DNA from: Nicotiana tabacum
Taxonomy: Eukaryota; Streptophyta; Magnoliopsida; Solanales; Solanaceae
DNA length: 64,000 nt
Assembly (NCBI RefSeq): GCF_000715075.1
Contig: NC_134089.1
Location: forward strand, 65,268,697 to 65,332,696
Direction: 5' to 3'
Part shown: piece by piece, positions 35,809 to 49,066 of the stretch
Layout of the letters: the number at the start of each line of letters is the position of its first letter
Position numbering within the stretch: position 1 is the stretch's first letter
Translations under genes and position numbers: made by a program
The notes under the pieces: generated by a model
What the model saw: the letters and a program-made list of their open reading frames with translations, nothing else
What the model was told of the DNA's origin: nothing
The model's database searches: none

Positions 35809-36402
35809 TAGGGATGGCAATGGGGCGGGGCGGGACGGGTGCGGTGAGGGACGAGTTTTGTTTGATACGGGAAGGGGCGGGTTTACTCTTATGCGGGTAC
35901 GGGTGCGGGGAGGTTTAACATAATTTTTAAAATTATTAAAGCGGGACGGGGCAGGTTACAGGTTTTATGCGGGGCAACTTTGAATTTTATCTTTTTTTGA
36001 AACAAAGCAATCATTTCAACTACAATTTCACATTCTTCTTCACTAGCACTAATACTATTTTGATTTATAATTAACCAATTTGCATAAGTCTCACCAAAAT
36101 GATATTATATAAGTCAAGATATCGTATTAGTAATAGGAAATGATAATAACCCATTTATTTTAGAAGATCAGCGTAATACTCTCTCAGTTTTATATTTATG
36201 TAATTATATTAAATTCTCCACTTTATAAAATAATAAAATATCAAACTAGGTTGTTTTAGAAAAAAAATAAAGAACAAAGAAAAAAAATTAAGCGGGGTAG
36301 GGCAGAGCGGGTTGAAAACTTAAAAAAAACTATGTGGGGCGGGGCAGGTTGAAAATTTTATGGGTTTTGCCAAACCCGCCCCCTCCCCCATTGCCATCCC
36401 TA
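35809..36402. mobile_element. GC-capped hAT-type MITE
   Basis: 594 bp with inverted ends tagggatggcaatgggg and ccccattgccatccct. The flanking 8-base direct repeats are cctgtcct (35801-35808) and cctgtgct (36403-36410), with one mismatch. Next to each end lie gcggggcgggacggg-type repeats; the centre is AT-rich. Confidence 0.85.
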
Positions 36403-36760
36403 CCTGTGCTAAATGGTCCCAACTATATAAAATGATTAGAGTGTTCCATGTCTGTCTACGGTGATTGAGGTTAAAATTTCATTGAGGAGATTCAAAAACG
36501 ACGCACATATAAAAAAATTACTTATACATAATATAATTTTTTCTAAAGCGATACAATCGAACTTCTTCGGCAAAAATAGCTCTGTCACTGTTTGTCAACC
36601 CATCAAAGATGCATATATGCCTTGAAGTTTCGTTTATATTTAGCTAGATTTACTGAATTAATATCGAGAAGTTTGATATTTCAAGATAGGTTATATTGTT
36701 CGTAGGTTAATAAAGCTAGCATGACCATGAAACAGAAATTATTAATTGAACTGGACCAAA

Positions 36761-37626
36761 GGTGTGTTTGGTATGAACAAAAATATTTTACGAAAAATAT
36801 TTTTCAAGTTTCCCATGTTTGGTTGGCTTTTCCTAATAAACTCATTTTCCTCCAATTGGAGAAAAATATTTTCCTTATCAAAAGAAGGGAAAACATTTTT
36901 CAAAACTCCTTCTCGACCTTCCCCACCCTATTCCCCACCCTCACCAACCCACCCGACTTTTTTTTTGTATTTTTAATTTTCTGTTTTTTTTCTGCACCAC
37001 CCCCCTTCCCTCAAAAACAAATTTACTTTTTTTTGTGTTTCAAAAAAAAATTACGTTTTTTTTATTTTTTAATTTTCTATTTTCTGTTTTTTTTTATTTT
37101 TCTGCATCACCCACTCACCCCTTACCCCCAAAAAAATTTTCGACTTACACATTTTAAGGTAAAAGGCTTTTTTTATGTAAGATGAACATGATTCTAAAAC
37201 ATTGGTCAAGTTGGGTTATGACCCATTGTTTAGCCCATCTTGACCCAGCCCATCTTAGCCCAAGTACACTTTGGGTTGGGTTGGGCAATGACTCAAATTC
37301 CAAAGTTATGAGTTCGGGGGTTTATGTGTTAAAATTTACAGGTTTAGAAATTATAAATTTTATGGGTTCGAAAATTCGCGGTTTCGAAAGTTTAGCGGTT
37401 CAGAAGTTTACGACATTTGTGGGTTCGGATGGTTGTTGGTTCGAAAGTCTATGGCTTCATGTTTGTTATATATAAATTATTTATGAATACTCTTGAGAAG
37501 TTATTTTCCTTAATTTGCATACCAAACACCGAAAAATGAATAAAATTACTACTTGTTTTTCAAAAAAATATTTTCTTGAAAAATATTTTTCATGAAAAAC
37601 ATTTTCTATTATACCAAATACACCCT
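36761..37626. mobile_element. MITE-like element with ggtgtgtttggta ends
   Basis: 866 bp. The left end ggtgtgtttggtatgaa mirrors the right end ...ataccaaatacaccct, with matching aaaatatttttc sub-terminal runs. The centre (about 37190-37480) holds tandem gttcgaaagttta-type words that look inserted. No clear target duplication was found. Frames inside it are low-complexity T-rich runs. Confidence 0.65.
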
Positions 37627-37776
37627 AAGAGTGATTACTTTTTCTTAGCTAACCAATTCTATGTGCTAAGCTGGCTAAAATTGCGTCAGGTGGATACATG
37701 CATCATTTTTATCGATAAACAAATATCATACCGTATTGTTGGTTCAAACAAAGAATATTGAACTGAAATATCTATA

Positions 37777-38199
37777 TGTCACGTTTCAAATCTCATCAAG
37801 GTTGTGATGTCACCTAATACTGCCTAGTAAACCAATCAACTAATACCATAATCATATATACTTGGACATAAATAATCATGTAGTATAAGAGTAATCATAG
37901 ATAAATAATAACAAATTTGATACAATACAAAAATCATTATTATAATTCTCCAAAAACTGATAGTACAAGTCATAAGCGACTAAAGACGAAATAATACTAA
38001 ATCCGAAATAAAAGGCAAAAATAAGTAAAAATAGAAGGTGAGTCCAAAAGCTGCAAATCCTAATATGGAAGCTCACCACGATATCTCCAAGTGCCAACTC
38101 CAACAATATCTCTTGGGTCCCACTAGTACTAGGAATAAAATTTGCACTAAAAAGTATAGAAGTATATTATGAGTACAAAATTAAACTACACTCAGTAAG
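37777..38199 (-). mobile_element. Old gypsy LTR H, truncated by LTR G
   Basis: Starts tgtcacgtttcaaatctc, followed by gttgtgatgtcacctaatactgcc, the inverse of the usual LTR ending (ggcttgcctagtactg...catcacgacc). It stops after ctcagtaag where LTR G begins. Its continuation should lie right of the window if the nest is intact. Confidence 0.5.
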
Positions 38200-38794
38200 T
38201 ATATGACCCGACCGGTCATTTTGTATATTGAGCCATGTTCCCCTATTTGATGTTCTTCATACGTATATTTGATGTTTGATGATTTACGGGGATGATTGGG
38301 GTTGGTTTCAGAAAGGTTTGAGAGTGTTTGGAACACTTAGTTTTATTTTTGGAAGCTTAGGATGTAAGAGTTTACCAAAGTTTGGCTTTTGAGTAGATGG
38401 ATTCAAATTAGTATTTTGATGGCTCCAATAGGTTTGTGTGATGATTTTGAATTTAGGCATATATTCAGATTTGAATTTGGAGGTTCCTATGATGTTTTGG
38501 CTCTATTTGCTGAAAGTTGGAAATTTGATGGTTTAGATAGTTCATAAGTTTGACCAGGAGTTAACTTAATGATATCGGATTCGGATTATTATTTCGAAAC
38601 TTGGAATAGGTTCGTTTAGTCATTTATAACTTGTGTGTAAAGTTTGAATCTAATTCAGATTGGTTAGGCATGAATCAGACGCTAAGTTTGAAGTTTGGAA
38701 GTTCTTGAACTTAAGAGAAGTTCAACTTGTGTCTTGATCTTCCATTCGTTGATGTGATGTTATTGTATGTATTGCAGGCTTTGGATAGGTCCGG
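38200..38794 (+). mobile_element. Gypsy LTR G, first segment
   Basis: Begins tatatgacccgaccggtcattttg, a worn version of the tgtaacgacccgaccgg LTR start. It is interrupted at 38794 by solo LTR F and resumes at 41546. Confidence 0.65.
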
Positions 38795-41540
38795 TGTAAC
38801 AACTTGCCCGACCATTTTGAGTATTACAGCCCCGTTCTACCATTTATTGCTTATTCTATATTCGTTTGTTGTTATGTGACTTGCCGGGGTGGTTGGTTTA
38901 GTTTCGGAGATGTTACAGAATGAATAAGGACACTTAGTTACAACATTAGAAGCCTAAGTTGATAGAGTTGATCGGATGTAGACTTATGTGTAAACGACTC
39001 CGTAATGTAGTTTTGATAGTTCTAATAGCTCCATATGGTAATTTTGGACTTAGGAGGTTGTCCGGATATTGATTTGGAGGTCCGTAGGTCGTTTTGACTT
39101 GAATTGGCGAAAGTTGAAAAGTTTGACTGAGAGCTGACTTTGTTGTTACCGAGCTCAAATTTTGGTTCCAGAAGTTAGAATAGGCCCGTTGTGTTATTTA
39201 TGACTTGTGTGCAAAATTTGAGGTCAATTAGAGTTGGTTTGATAAGTTTCGGCATCGATTGTAGAAGTTGGAAATTCATTAGTTTCATTAGGCTTGAATT
39301 TAGGTGCGATTCGCATTTTTTGATGTTGTTTGATGTGATTTGAGGCCTCGACTAAATTCATATCATGTTTTAGGATTTGTTGATATGTTTGGATGGGGTC
39401 TTGGGGGCCTCGAGTGTGATTTGGATCAAGTTCGGCTTCAGTTTGAACTTTGATGGACTGCCGATTTCTGTATCTAGTTTCCTCCTTCGTGATCGCGAAG
39501 AGTTATTGTTGGCAGCTGGAATTTATTCATTGTGTTCACGAAACTAGGCATGCGTTCATGAAGCTTTGAGGTCTCAGGTCATCGCTGTCGCAAGATAGTT
39601 CACGTGTTCTCGTAGAGGAGTGGTGTGCTGGAGCATCAAGCTTTAAGCCTATGTGATCACGTAGGTTTGCACGCGTTCGTGAGGTCAAGTCTGGTAAGCA
39701 TCGCATTCGCGAATTTGTTTTCGCGTTCGCGTAGGCCATTTTGGAGGGCATTGATTTTTTTGTTCTTCGGATCGCGAAGGGCTTTCCGCAACTGCGTAGA
39801 GAAACATCTGGGCAGCAGATTTAAAATTCCAAATTGAGGGTTAAAGTTATTATTCCATATTTTGACTTGTAGATCCCAGTTTCGAGTGATTCTTGAAGGG
39901 ATTTTCAAGGAGTTGATTGGGGTAAGTGATTATAACTCGAATTTGGTTAATATACATGAATCTATCATTATTTTTACCATTTAATTAGTGTTTTAGGTTG
40001 GAAATTTTTTAGAAACTTAATAAACTATATTTTGAAGATTTGAAAGGAGATTTGAGGTCGAAATTGGATGATTTTGGTATGGTTGGACTCGTTATTGAAT
40101 GTGTGTTCGAATTTTATAACTTTTTCAGATTCTGAGACGTGGGTCTGGGGTTGAGTTTTTGGGTTGACTTTTTGACTTAGGTTAAAGAACTTAGCTTTAT
40201 CATATGGAATTGATTCCTATAGCTTGTATTGATTGTATTAAGTTGTTTGTGGCTAGATTCGACGGAGGCCGATTCACGAGGCAGGGGCTTGTTGGAGTAG
40301 GGATTTGCACGGTTTGAGTTAACTAACACTTCTAAACTTGGTATTAAGGGTATTAATCCCTGAACTACGTGTTATGTAGTTGGTGTTGAGGTGATGCACA
40401 TGCTAGATGACGGGTGTGTATGAGTGCACTATGGTAATTGTGACTCGGTTGATTCCGTGGTACTATGTAGTTATCAAATCTGGTTGTTAGTCATGTGTAT
40501 TTTTATGTGTTAGAGAAATTGAGTTGTGATCCATGTTAGAAATCATGTTTAGGTTATATGCTGGTACTATTGGAACCCACCGAGGTTGTTTCTACTGTTG
40601 AGTTATTTGCTTAAATTACAGTTATGTACTCAATCACATTCATCATTTGCATATCATATCTCAGTCTTTGTTATTTTTTATTGGTACATCATGTGTCATT
40701 GTTTGGGCTTATGTGCATGAGCTCTGTGAGCCCGAGAGACTGGAGAGATTGATGACTAAACTGAGGACAAGGACCTGATTGTGAGTGATATTTATGGGAT
40801 CATGCTACATACCGCAGCATGTTTTATTGATTCATGAAGGGACCTGACTGTATGCAACAACATGCATGTTGGCTTATATTAGTGCTTAGGCAAAATCCGC
40901 CCCTCCGAAGTCTAACATACCAGCTGTGAAGGCAGGTACCATTGAGTGTTGCGCGAGTGCCGAGTGATTGAGAGTGCTAAGCAATTGAGCGTGCTGAGTG
41001 AGGTTGAATACTCCGAGAGCACGAGTATATGAGTTTATCACTGTGTTGCATTACAAGTGACATGCATACTTGATATGTAGACTTAGTGATGTAATATTCC
41101 TCACGCTAGCTATTCATGGCATATTTTATCAGTGTTGATCCTAAACTGTTGAACTTGAAAGTATGTCTACATTTCTGGACCCGGTGGTTGCTAGACTTGG
41201 AGTATTACCTACTTGGAGACTTTTGAGGTAGTTGCTTTGGTGTCCACAGACCTCGACTCTCCTTCTTTTCAGTTTATTTAGCACTATTCTATCTTTCTAG
41301 ATAGTTGTATTAAAAGTTTTGACTGTGTTGATATCTAGTAGCTTTTGTACTCCGTGACACCCAGATTTTGGGGATGTTGTATTTGAGTCACTTCTATTCT
41401 TATCGGTTATTTATGAGATTCTTCCCTATTACACTTATTTCATCATGTTTTCAATTAAAAAGGCATAGTTAATTGCGATTGTCGGCTTGCCTAGTACTGT
41501 GATAGGAACCATCACAACATGTGAGATTTGAATTATGACA
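38795..41540 (+). mobile_element. Solo gypsy LTR F
   Basis: 2746 bp, tgtaacaacttgcccgacc...gaattatgaca, flanked by the five-base direct repeats tccgg (38790-38794) and tctgg (41541-41545). No PBS, PPT or internal domain. It contains the cgcg-rich block at 39480-39800 and GGTAAGTG at 39921. Confidence 0.85.
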
Positions 41541-41545
41541 TCTGG

Positions 41546-42913
41546 GTAGTATTTGTGGACTTGTTCATATGATTGGACGGGGTCCCGGGTAGCTCCCAGA
41601 GTACTTTTGGAGTTGTAGATTTTTACTGGTGTCAGGCCCTTCATCGTGATCGTAGAGGCAGGGTGGCAATCACATAATGTATTTTGGAGTTGGGGAGGGT
41701 TTCTTCGCACTTGCAATGGGGGGGGGGGTTGTCGCATTCGCATTGGTTGGGAGACTTTCTCTTTGAATTCGCGCAGGAGGGTCACGATCTCGTTAGAGAG
41801 CTGGGAGTTGGAGGATTGGCCTTCGCATTCACGAAGAGATGGTCGCGATCAGGTAGTGTATCAGGATGGTCATCACATTCGCAAGGGAGGTTTTGCCAAT
41901 GCTTATTTTCTGAGCAAAGGCATTTGTGCTTCATGAACGAGAGGCACATGCTGCGTTTGTGAAAGATATCCCTAGGCAGAACATTTAAGTGATCTATTTC
42001 TGGATTTTAGCCCATTGTTTTTAATTTTGAACCCTATACTTGGTAGAGGCGAGTTTGGCTTGGAGATTTTCATACAAGACTTTAGGGTAAGTGATTTCTA
42101 CTCTTTTTTGGTATTATTTCAAGAATTTACGTTGATAATTATTATCCAAAACATGGAATTTTAAGGAAATCTTGAGGTCTTTTTTACAACTTAAGAGAAT
42201 GAAAATTTGGATTTTGAGTATGATTTGGAATTTATTTTGGAGTCTAAATACATATTTGGACTCGTGAGGTTATGGGTAGTCGAGATCTACCTCTTGACTC
42301 ATGTTTTGACCATATGGGCCCGGGTTGAATTTTGTTCACTTTTGGGGAATTGAGTAAAGATTGAATCTTTATTGTCTGGAATTGATTCCTATAGCTTTGT
42401 TTGACGTTATTGAGTTATTGTAGCTAGATTCGGGCTGTTCAGAGGCCGATTTGCGAGGGAAGGCATTCTTGGAATATTGATTTTGCTTGTTTTAGGTAAG
42501 TATCTTACCTAGACTTGGTTTGAGGGACTAGTTGCTTGAATTATTGTTGATGCTTATGTGCAAGAGTGACACACATGCAGGGGATGAGAATGTGTGCGCG
42601 CATCGAGTTTTATCCATGTTCGGCATAGTTCATATATTGTATTATGCCTTGTTTTGGATACTATGCTTCTTGCTATCATGCTTCATATGTTTGTACCCCT
42701 TCATGAACATCTTGAATCATGCTAGAGATCATGTGTAGGTTAATTTTCTGTTCAAACATGATAATTGTTATTGTGTAGTGTATCCGCCTAATTTGAGTTG
42801 TGGTAGCACACTTCGCACATGCATACACCTTAGCATGCTACCTTTTACTAGTCCATGGGTATATGAATTATATATTCTTTCTGTGTGATGGACTGAATTG
42901 ATAGCACTGGAGC
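41546..42913 (+). mobile_element. Gypsy LTR G, second segment
   Basis: It continues LTR G with ttgttcatatgattggacgg, parallel to ttgttggtatgttcgtatgg in LTR C. It contains a cgcattcgc block (41640-41960) and GGTAAGT words at 42087 and 42496. It is cut at 42913 by element C. The small frames at 41435-41962 lie in the GC-rich block and are not genes. Confidence 0.65.
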
Positions 42914-45900
42914 TGTAACGACCTGATTGGTCATTTTGAGCTCTAACACGTCGTTTGGCAGTTTGAGGCCTTGAGTAGCTTCACTTCATGTATTATGACT
43001 TGTACGTGTGTTCCAAATTGAATTTCGGGAAGTTCAAAGTTATTTCGGAAGGAAAATTCTCAGTTCGGAAGCTTTTAAGTTGGAAGATTTCACCAAGGAT
43101 TGGCTTTTGAGTTAACGATCTCGAAGTCAAAAATTGAAGATTTCAATAGGTTTTATGATGATTTTGGACTTGGGAGTAAGTTCGGGTTGATTATCGGGTC
43201 GCCCGAGAGCATCTCGTTGCTTATTATGGAAAGTTGGCATTTTGAAAGTTTAAGAATTACTTAAGCTTGAATTGAAGTGAATTTTTGTGTTATCCGTGTC
43301 TGTTTGGGGTTCCGAGCCTTGGAATAGGTTTGAATTGTGATTTGTGATGTGCACGCAAAATTTGGCATCATTTCATGATACTTAAATGTAATTCGGACGC
43401 GTTTGGCGAAGTTTAAAAGTTTAAAGAAGGGTTTTGGCTGTCGAGTAGTAGAACTTGATGTTGTGATGTGATTTTAGGCTTCGAACAGGTTCGCTATGTG
43501 TTTTGGAACTTGTTGGTATGTTCGTATGGGGTCCCGGGCTTGAATCAGATTGAAGTCAGATCATTTCTGGACTTAGGTGGTTGCTAGAGCTATTGATGTT
43601 ATGGTGTTATCACACCTGTGGTGGGTTTGGCCGCATATACGGACACGGAGGAGCGATAGTATCATCGCAGAAGCGGGCAGGGGCCATCTAGGGGTATGTC
43701 GCAGGTGCGGAATTTTTGTCACAGAAGCAAGCAAGACGCTTTTTTTTTCTCTTTCTGTTTTTGAGGTCTGATCCGAAGGTAAACTCTAGACAAATCGCAC
43801 ATGCTATTGACGGCTTTTGGATCGAAGGAGAAGCTAGGGTTCAAAAGGTCCAATGAAACTGCTAGTGGATTGACTTTCTAGGCCTTCTCTCTTGAAAATG
43901 AACTAAAGGCTAGGCTCTCATCGCATAAGCGGAAGGCTAGGTGGTGAAGGTTCACAGAAGTGACGTTATGAACACATCTGCGATGGTGCAGATGCGGCTT
44001 CTTGGAGTGTAGAAGTGAAGGGGAGCACATATTCGATGGTCGATGGTCGCACCTGCGATGTCGCAGGAGCATGACATTGTCCGCAGGTGCAAAGGGATGG
44101 GCCTTCAATGCTTTCTGCAGAAGCAGACTTGTTGCCGCAAAAGTGGCCATTAGCTTCGTAGATGCAAAGATCGCTGGGCAGAATCGTTAAGTACGAGATT
44201 TGGCTCTTCTTTTTAATTTTTTTCACTTGGGTTGGCCGAGTATTGGGAGCTATGTTGATGAGATTTTTATCGAGCAAAACGAGGTAAGTGATTCCCGCCT
44301 ATTGCAAGTTAAATACATAAGTTATATACGAATTTTAACATGAAAGATTATGAAAATTTTGGGATTTTAAGAGAAAACCTAGAAATTGATATTTTTGGAT
44401 TTTGACCATGATTTTGGAAAATAAAATTAGGAATAAATTATATATTTTAGTTCGTGGCGTCATGGGTAAAGTTTATCTTCGAAAATCTTTCGAACCCGGG
44501 CACGTGTGCCCAAGGGTTAACTTTGTTGACTTTTCGAGTGAAGTTGGGAATTATTATAAATTGTTAAATTGTAAGAATTGGAGTATATTTTGATTGATTT
44601 GCATGTTGTTTGACTAGTTTCGGATTGTTTAGCTTTGAGTCGAGGAGTTAGAGAGGCATTGGAGCCGGTTATGGAACTTTGGAGCGATGTAAGTCTCTTG
44701 TCTAACCTTGTGAGGGGGAAATTACTATGTAGGTGTTATTCTTGTTGCATGCTACATGTTTTGGGAGCTGCGCACGTATGAGGTGACTGTCCATGCACAT
44801 GCTAGAATTCCTGAGTATGTCCGGATAGACTAGGATTCATACCATGCTTTATTTGTACTGGTTGAGTTATTATTGCCTGCTTAGTTACTTGATTTTGCGT
44901 TACGACCTGAGACTAGGCTTGTGTAGAGTGATGGACTCGCTATTGTAGAGATTTGACGAGTTACTTGATTAGCCGTAGAATAATTGTGCTTCCATTCCGA
45001 ATTTCTCCCGCGATGTGCATTTTCATCGAAAAGCTTATTTAAATTTCATACTCACACGTATATTCGTGTGTGGGGTCAAGGACCTGTTAAAGCTTCTTAT
45101 TCTAATGGGATCGGGCCTTTCGCCTCGGCAAGATTATGTAACACACTCTTATGGGATCAAGCTGTTCGCCTCGACAAGATTATGTAACACACTCTTATGG
45201 GATCGGGCCGTTCGCCTCGGTAAGATTATATACCACATTCTTATGGACCAGGTCGTTCGCGTCGCCAGTATCATATTCTTATGGGATCAGGTCATTCGCC
45301 TCGGCAGTATTAAATTCTTATGGGATCAGGTTGTTCGCCTTGGCAGTATCATATTCTTATGGGATCTGGCCATTCGCCTCGACATTTCTATAAAAATACT
45401 CTTATGGGATCGGGTTGTTCGACTCGCCAACTTCATGAAACACTCTTATGGGATCGGGTCGTTCGCCTCGACAGAATTGTGCGTAATATTTGGCAAGAAT
45501 CCAGCTTATCGATGAGTTATCCCGATTTAAGTTGTGACAACCTATCTGGTGGGGACCATTTATTATATACTCCGGTTGAGGAGGTAACCAATAATTGAGA
45601 GCTTGTGTTTACTGTTCAGAGGAGGATCATACCACGTGCCAATATTTTTTTACACTGCTTATTTATCATGCGTCATACTTGTTTACTTTCTACTGTGCTT
45701 GCTTTCTTGGGCCACTAGTAAGTGTCGATGTTGATCCCTCATCACTACTTCTCCGGGGTTAGACTAGATAGTTACCGGGTACACGTTGATTAACGTACTC
45801 ATGCTATACTTCTGCACTTATTGTGCATGTATATATTCCTGGTGGTCTTTTGGGTGCAAAAGCGCGGCTATTCCGGGGCCATTACGGTGAGTTGCATCCT

Positions 45901-46253
45901 ATGTTACGATCCGCAACATACAGAGTCTCATTAGAATTATTTACATTTTCTCGCCTCACTTGTATTCCAGACAGGTATTGTATTGTCATTGTACCTTCTA
46001 TTAGATGCTCATGCACTTATGACACCGAGTTTTGGGGGTGTTCTAGAATTGTTATGGATTGTTTTACATTGATACACTTTTACTTATTATTTTTTATTAA
46101 ATTGTATGTAACTGTGATTTATTTTAATGCATTGATCTCTTTATCTAAATAAAATTCATGATTTTAAAAATAATAAAATGAATAATTAAGCACTGGCTTG
46201 CCTAACGACGACGTTGGGTGCCATCACAACCTATAGTGGATTTTGGGTCGGGA
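42914..46253 (+). repeat. 5' LTR of element C
   Basis: Starts tgtaacgacctgattgg. It ends near gggtcgggaa, where the expected ...tgaca has mutated, just before the PBS. Homologous to 49067-50572; by eye about 20 differences in the first 160 bp, so old. Contains a gcagaagcg-rich block (43590-44170), AG|GTAAGT at 44284 and the tandem array at 45105-45475. Confidence 0.8.
45105..45475 (+). repeat. Tandem array of about 46-bp units in LTR C
   Basis: About nine imperfect units of tcttatgggatcgggttgtt followed by cgcctcggcagtattat-like tails. One related word, in inverse sense, occurs singly in the LTRs of element D (cgcagcccgatcccataat near 51486). The reading frames of up to 166 codons here come only from this repetition. 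Confidence 0.88.
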
Positions 46254-46258
46254 AAGTT

Positions 46259-46270
46259 TGGTATCAGAGC
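46259..46270 (+). other. Primer binding site of element C
   Basis: tggtatcagagc is a perfect match to the plant initiator tRNA-Met PBS. Confidence 0.9.
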
Positions 46271-49052
46271 GTTTAGGTCTCACGAGTCATGAGTAAGTCT
46301 AGTAGAGTCTTGCGGATCGGTACGAAGACATTTGTACTTATCTTCAAGAGGCTACAGGGCTGTTAGGAGCACTTTACTTCATGATTCCTCGTTGTGTAGT
46401 TTGATTCCATTAAAGCTCATGCCTTCATTCCCTTCCTATTCATTCTTATACAATGTGGAGTTCTTCTTATCAATTGGGCACCGACGAGTTGTGAAGATGC
46501 TACAGATGTAGCTTAGGATGTTATTCCATACGAATGCGGGCATACCATTATCATTGCATTGTGGAGGAGTATTCTGTCATTTTAGCCCAACAACTGTATT
46601 GCCTATGGCTGAGATTTGATATCTCTGAATTTGGTGGACCTCTTGTAAATATCGCAATGTCGTCGTCCTTGATTGAATGTGTTGAGGATCATCGACATGT
46701 GGTCTTCATTTGTTTGCCTCTAGTTGCAGTGTCATGAGATGGAGCCTAAGAGGAAGTTATCCGAAGTGGTTGTGTGCTGCGACTTCATGACCGAATCAGC
46801 ATTTCCAGTGTTGATGGCTCGAAGTAGATGATCTCTGAGGTGGTTTCTATGCCTAGGAAATTTTGAATGTAGCGAGAAGGGCTTGATAACATATTGTTAG
46901 AACTTCGGGTGATGTTAATGAATGAAGGGATACTTACGGATGACAGATCAGTGTGGACCCAGGGTGGTTAGTTGATTTCATGATGGATGCAACTAGTGAT
47001 TCGTGGTTGTACGTGCAGTCTTGACAACCATCGTAATTTGATTGATTTGGAGGTATTTGATTATGATGGTATGTTATGTGTAGATGGATCCCGAAAGAGT
47101 TATGGTGGTTTAGACCACAACTTGAGGTTTGTATTTTTTGCGGTTATGGGAATTCGGTTGCGTGTTGCATTGTTCCTCTAAAATTTGTTGAATGAAAGGG
47201 TTCTAGATGATGAAATGTTTACTCTATTGGTGGTTCAGGAGTTATGATGAAATGCTTGTGCTCTCGCATAGAGGCATGATAAGTGTAGTGAGCGGTATGG
47301 AAACTGGAAGTTGAAGATCAAGGTTTAGGTTCAGTGTTGATAAAAATATCATGAGCTCTGAGGAGAGGGGGAGGATTTCAGATGTTTAGAGTATGCTGGC
47401 ACTATTTACGGCAGTCTGAGGATGTGTTTTGTAGTAGGAGTGTTGGGTATTGAAATGCGGATGCTTGGCTAGTATTATATAAATAGCATGGTCAATGGCC
47501 ATTAATATTCAGATTTTACTACCTGGTGTGGAAGTTCGTGGGAGTATATGCTACAGGAAGATCATATAAGTGTGACGTGTTAGTCATTCAATTGTTAGAG
47601 ATTTAAATCTGGTATAGAGAATTAGGTACTATCACCAATGTGAGAGGTTATGATTGAGAGGTGCTCTATTCCTTTGGTTGTGTATTGTGCAAGTTGTTCC
47701 TGATTTGAAGACTGCTCTTATATTCTATAATAGGGTCATTGTGGGTCCTTGAAAAGTTATTGGCCCAGTATGGGATGATCAGAATCAGTTTGAGGTCTGC
47801 TAGTAGATCTACATCAGATCGGATATGTTCATTCAGCATAGCATTGCTTATGGTGGAGTCTTGGGGTGTTGTATGTTAATCCTGTCATCAGCTATTCTCT
47901 GTAATACTATATTATGCCATGTGGGTTGTGAGACAGCTTGATTATTCGCACGTGTCTTGTGGTCATGTGTAGCTTTTCATTATTGCACCTTAGTCGTGCT
48001 TGAGTTTTTGTAGTGTGTGGCGCTATCCATCTCCCCAATGTCATATTTATGCACTTTTCATGCTTGTGGTCGAAATTCGGGCATTCCATAGGTGTGAGCG
48101 TTATGGCTCGATGGGTATTTCCTTATTGATTGTTATGTGTGGATCATGTGGTGTGCTGCCACGGGTATTATGTTTGGATCGGGTTGCATGCCTCAATAGT
48201 ATCATGTATGGATCGGGTTGCATGCCGCTACAGTGAGATATTGAGTATGGTTCCCTATACTTATTTTTGTGTATTTTGTTTCTCATTCTCTAAGAAAGGT
48301 TCATACCATCTATTCGACCATTTTTTTCGTTACGCGGGCTGGGTAGTTCTTTTCCAGAGTTCATTCTTCCTTATGTGTTATATTCGAGTTGTAGCTTGTT
48401 GGCGCTTGGATGGCATCATATGAGATTTTGGTCAGTGTTTGAGGTGGCTTATTGGTTGAGCAATTTTACTTGGTGAGATGGGGTTATTGGACATGAAATT
48501 GGTGCGATCGGATTTATGTAAGGTATATTAAAGAGAGAATGTCACTATTCAATTCAGAATGAGGTAACAGTTCTTGTCAAGCGGACAAACTCCGTGAGTT
48601 ATTGATTTGACGGGTGGTTATGAGTTCCTTCACATCTCTTTCATCATTGTAGTATTGTGAAGAATAAGACCGGGCTATAGGTGTTATGAGGTATACTACG
48701 GACATTGGGTCAGTGAATTTGCAGTTGTTGTGCTTGGAGGAGTTTACCATGGGCAAATGAGTTATGCGGAGCGTCATGTGATGTCAGCATGGGTGCATGA
48801 TCATGTGTGGGTTCAGCGTGTGGAGATTGAAATGGTGTTCGTATGTTAGAATCAGGTCTTGTAGAGAAATTAGGAGGTTGGAATTTGGTCCTAAGGCTTG
48901 TTGGTTAAAATAAAAGGGATGATCTTTGGTTTGGCTTGAGCTAATGTGCTTACCTAGAATGTGGTGGAACGGGTAGGTGCACAAGGTATTGGACAGTGAT
49001 TTTGGGTCAACTCCGGAGCACTTCTTGGCACATTTGAGGACGAACATATGTT

Positions 49053-49066
49053 TAAGTGGGGGAGAA
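49053..49066 (+). other. Polypurine tract of element C
   Basis: aagtgggggagaa sits immediately before the LTR start tgtaacgacccgacc. Confidence 0.88.

Larger units (their letters stand above)
46254..49066 (+). mobile_element. Internal region of element C, no coding recognised
   Basis: The leader after the PBS (cacgagtcatgagtaagtct...) is homologous to the leader of element D on the other strand near 58680-58700. From about 46400 to 49000 there are many stops in all frames and no gag, RT, integrase or chromodomain words. Near 48170-48230 two copies of atggatcgggttgcatgcc resemble the LTR array unit. Confidence 0.65.

Noticed and set aside
36721..37185. Open frame of 154 codons rich in Phe
   Set aside because: It reads through T- and C-rich low-complexity sequence of a MITE-like element; no domain-like composition.
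41435..41962. Several short frames on both strands
   Set aside because: They lie in the GC-rich block of LTR G, where stop codons are scarce by composition.
45015..45515. Open frame of 166 codons, plus strand
   Set aside because: It consists of the 46-bp tandem units of LTR C; overlapping frames in the same array are open as well, so openness follows from the repeat.
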